From Phyllobacteriaceae bacterium UBA1940 (GTDB lineage Bacteria > Pseudomonadota > Alphaproteobacteria > Rhizobiales > Rhizobiaceae), in contig DDFA01000025.1 in the NCBI GenBank assembly GCA_002336975.1, positions 1 through 6,861 on the forward strand: a stretch of DNA of 6,861 nt, read 5' to 3'. This document shows positions 6,505-6,861 of the stretch, piece after piece; within the stretch, counting starts at the first letter, position 1; every line of letters begins with the position of its first letter. The position numbers were made by a program, and so were the translations under genes. The notes beneath the pieces are model-generated. The model was given only the letters and a program-made list of their open reading frames with translations. It did not search any database and was not told the DNA's origin.

Positions 6505-6861
6505 TCAGCCGATCACCTTGCCAAAGGCGACGGCCGTGTCGGCCATGCGGTTGGAGAAGCCCCATTCATTGTCATACCAGCTCATGACGCGGATCAGGTC
6601 GCCGTCGATCACCTTGGTCTGGTCGAGCGCAAAGGTCGACGAGGCCGGGTTGTGATTCATGTCGATCGAGACCAGCGGCTCATTGGTGTAGGCGAGAATG
6701 CCCTTGAGCGGGCCCTTGTCGGCGGCGGCGACGAGCGCGGCGTTGACCTCTTCCACCGTCACCTTGCGGCTGACGACGGCTTTCAGATCGACCACCGAGA
6801 CGTTGGGGGTCGGCACGCGGATCGAGACGCCGTCGAGCTTGCCCTTCAGTTCCGGCAGCAC
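6505..6861 (-). CDS. gap: glyceraldehyde-3-phosphate dehydrogenase, C-terminal 118 residues
   Basis: The frame is open at the right edge, and its first visible codon is an internal GTG. The visible part is about the last third of a protein normally near 335 residues. It carries [20 protein letters not shown], the conserved segment of the catalytic domain that includes a phosphate-binding arginine. It also carries [13 protein letters not shown] and the C-terminal [15 protein letters not shown] signature. The enzyme converts glyceraldehyde-3-phosphate to 1,3-bisphosphoglycerate with NAD(P)+, the step before Pgk. The catalytic cysteine and the Rossmann domain lie outside the window, so cofactor preference cannot be judged. 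The stop TGA at 6505-6507 is followed by a strong terminator, so gap is not obviously co-transcribed with pgk. Confidence 0.97.
   Translation of the reverse strand: MLPELKGKLDGVSIRVPTPNVSVVDLKAVVSRKVTVEEVNAALVAAADKGPLKGILAYTNEPLVSIDMNHNPASSTFALDQTKVIDGDLIRVMSWYDNEWGFSNRMADTAVAFGKVIG

Overview
The window looks like a chromosomal segment from a GC-rich alphaproteobacterium, most probably of the order Hyphomicrobiales (Rhizobiales; a Mesorhizobium/Phyllobacteriaceae-type genome is my best guess). The reasons are the strong G/C bias at third codon positions, the sequence character of the Gap, Pgk and class I aldolase proteins, and tandem operators before the aldolase gene that resemble those of the rhizobial regulator PckR. 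All six recognisable genes lie on the minus strand, so transcription runs from the right edge to the left edge.

In transcription order: (1) 6861-6505, the C-terminal third of glyceraldehyde-3-phosphate dehydrogenase (gap), closed by a textbook intrinsic terminator at 6448-6479; (2) 6370-4532, a three-domain CPA1-type K+/H+ antiporter of the NhaP2/CvrA family; (3) an 89-nt gap holding a candidate sigma-70 promoter and a 7-bp hairpin; (4) 4442-3249, phosphoglycerate kinase (pgk); (5) a 273-nt spacer with a short plus-strand reading frame that looks broken and two LacI-type operators 19 bp apart; (6) 2975-2085, class I fructose-bisphosphate aldolase; (7) after 72 nt, 2012-756, an FAD-dependent D-amino-acid (D-hydroxyproline) dehydrogenase; (8) after 10 nt, 745 to the left edge, a 4-hydroxyproline 2-epimerase/proline racemase family gene cut by the window.

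Two functional themes meet here. Gap, Pgk and aldolase are successive reversible steps of lower glycolysis/gluconeogenesis, interrupted by an ion antiporter. The last two genes form the entry to hydroxyproline catabolism: the epimerase makes cis-4-hydroxy-D-proline and the flavoenzyme oxidises it, with the carbon ending as 2-oxoglutarate. They follow the aldolase on the same strand with no visible terminator between. A growth substrate entering as 2-oxoglutarate requires gluconeogenesis, so placing these genes behind a PckR-type gluconeogenic aldolase promoter is a plausible regulatory link and is the most interesting inference here. I see no mobile element, CRISPR array, tRNA or rRNA, and no evidence of a wholly new system.
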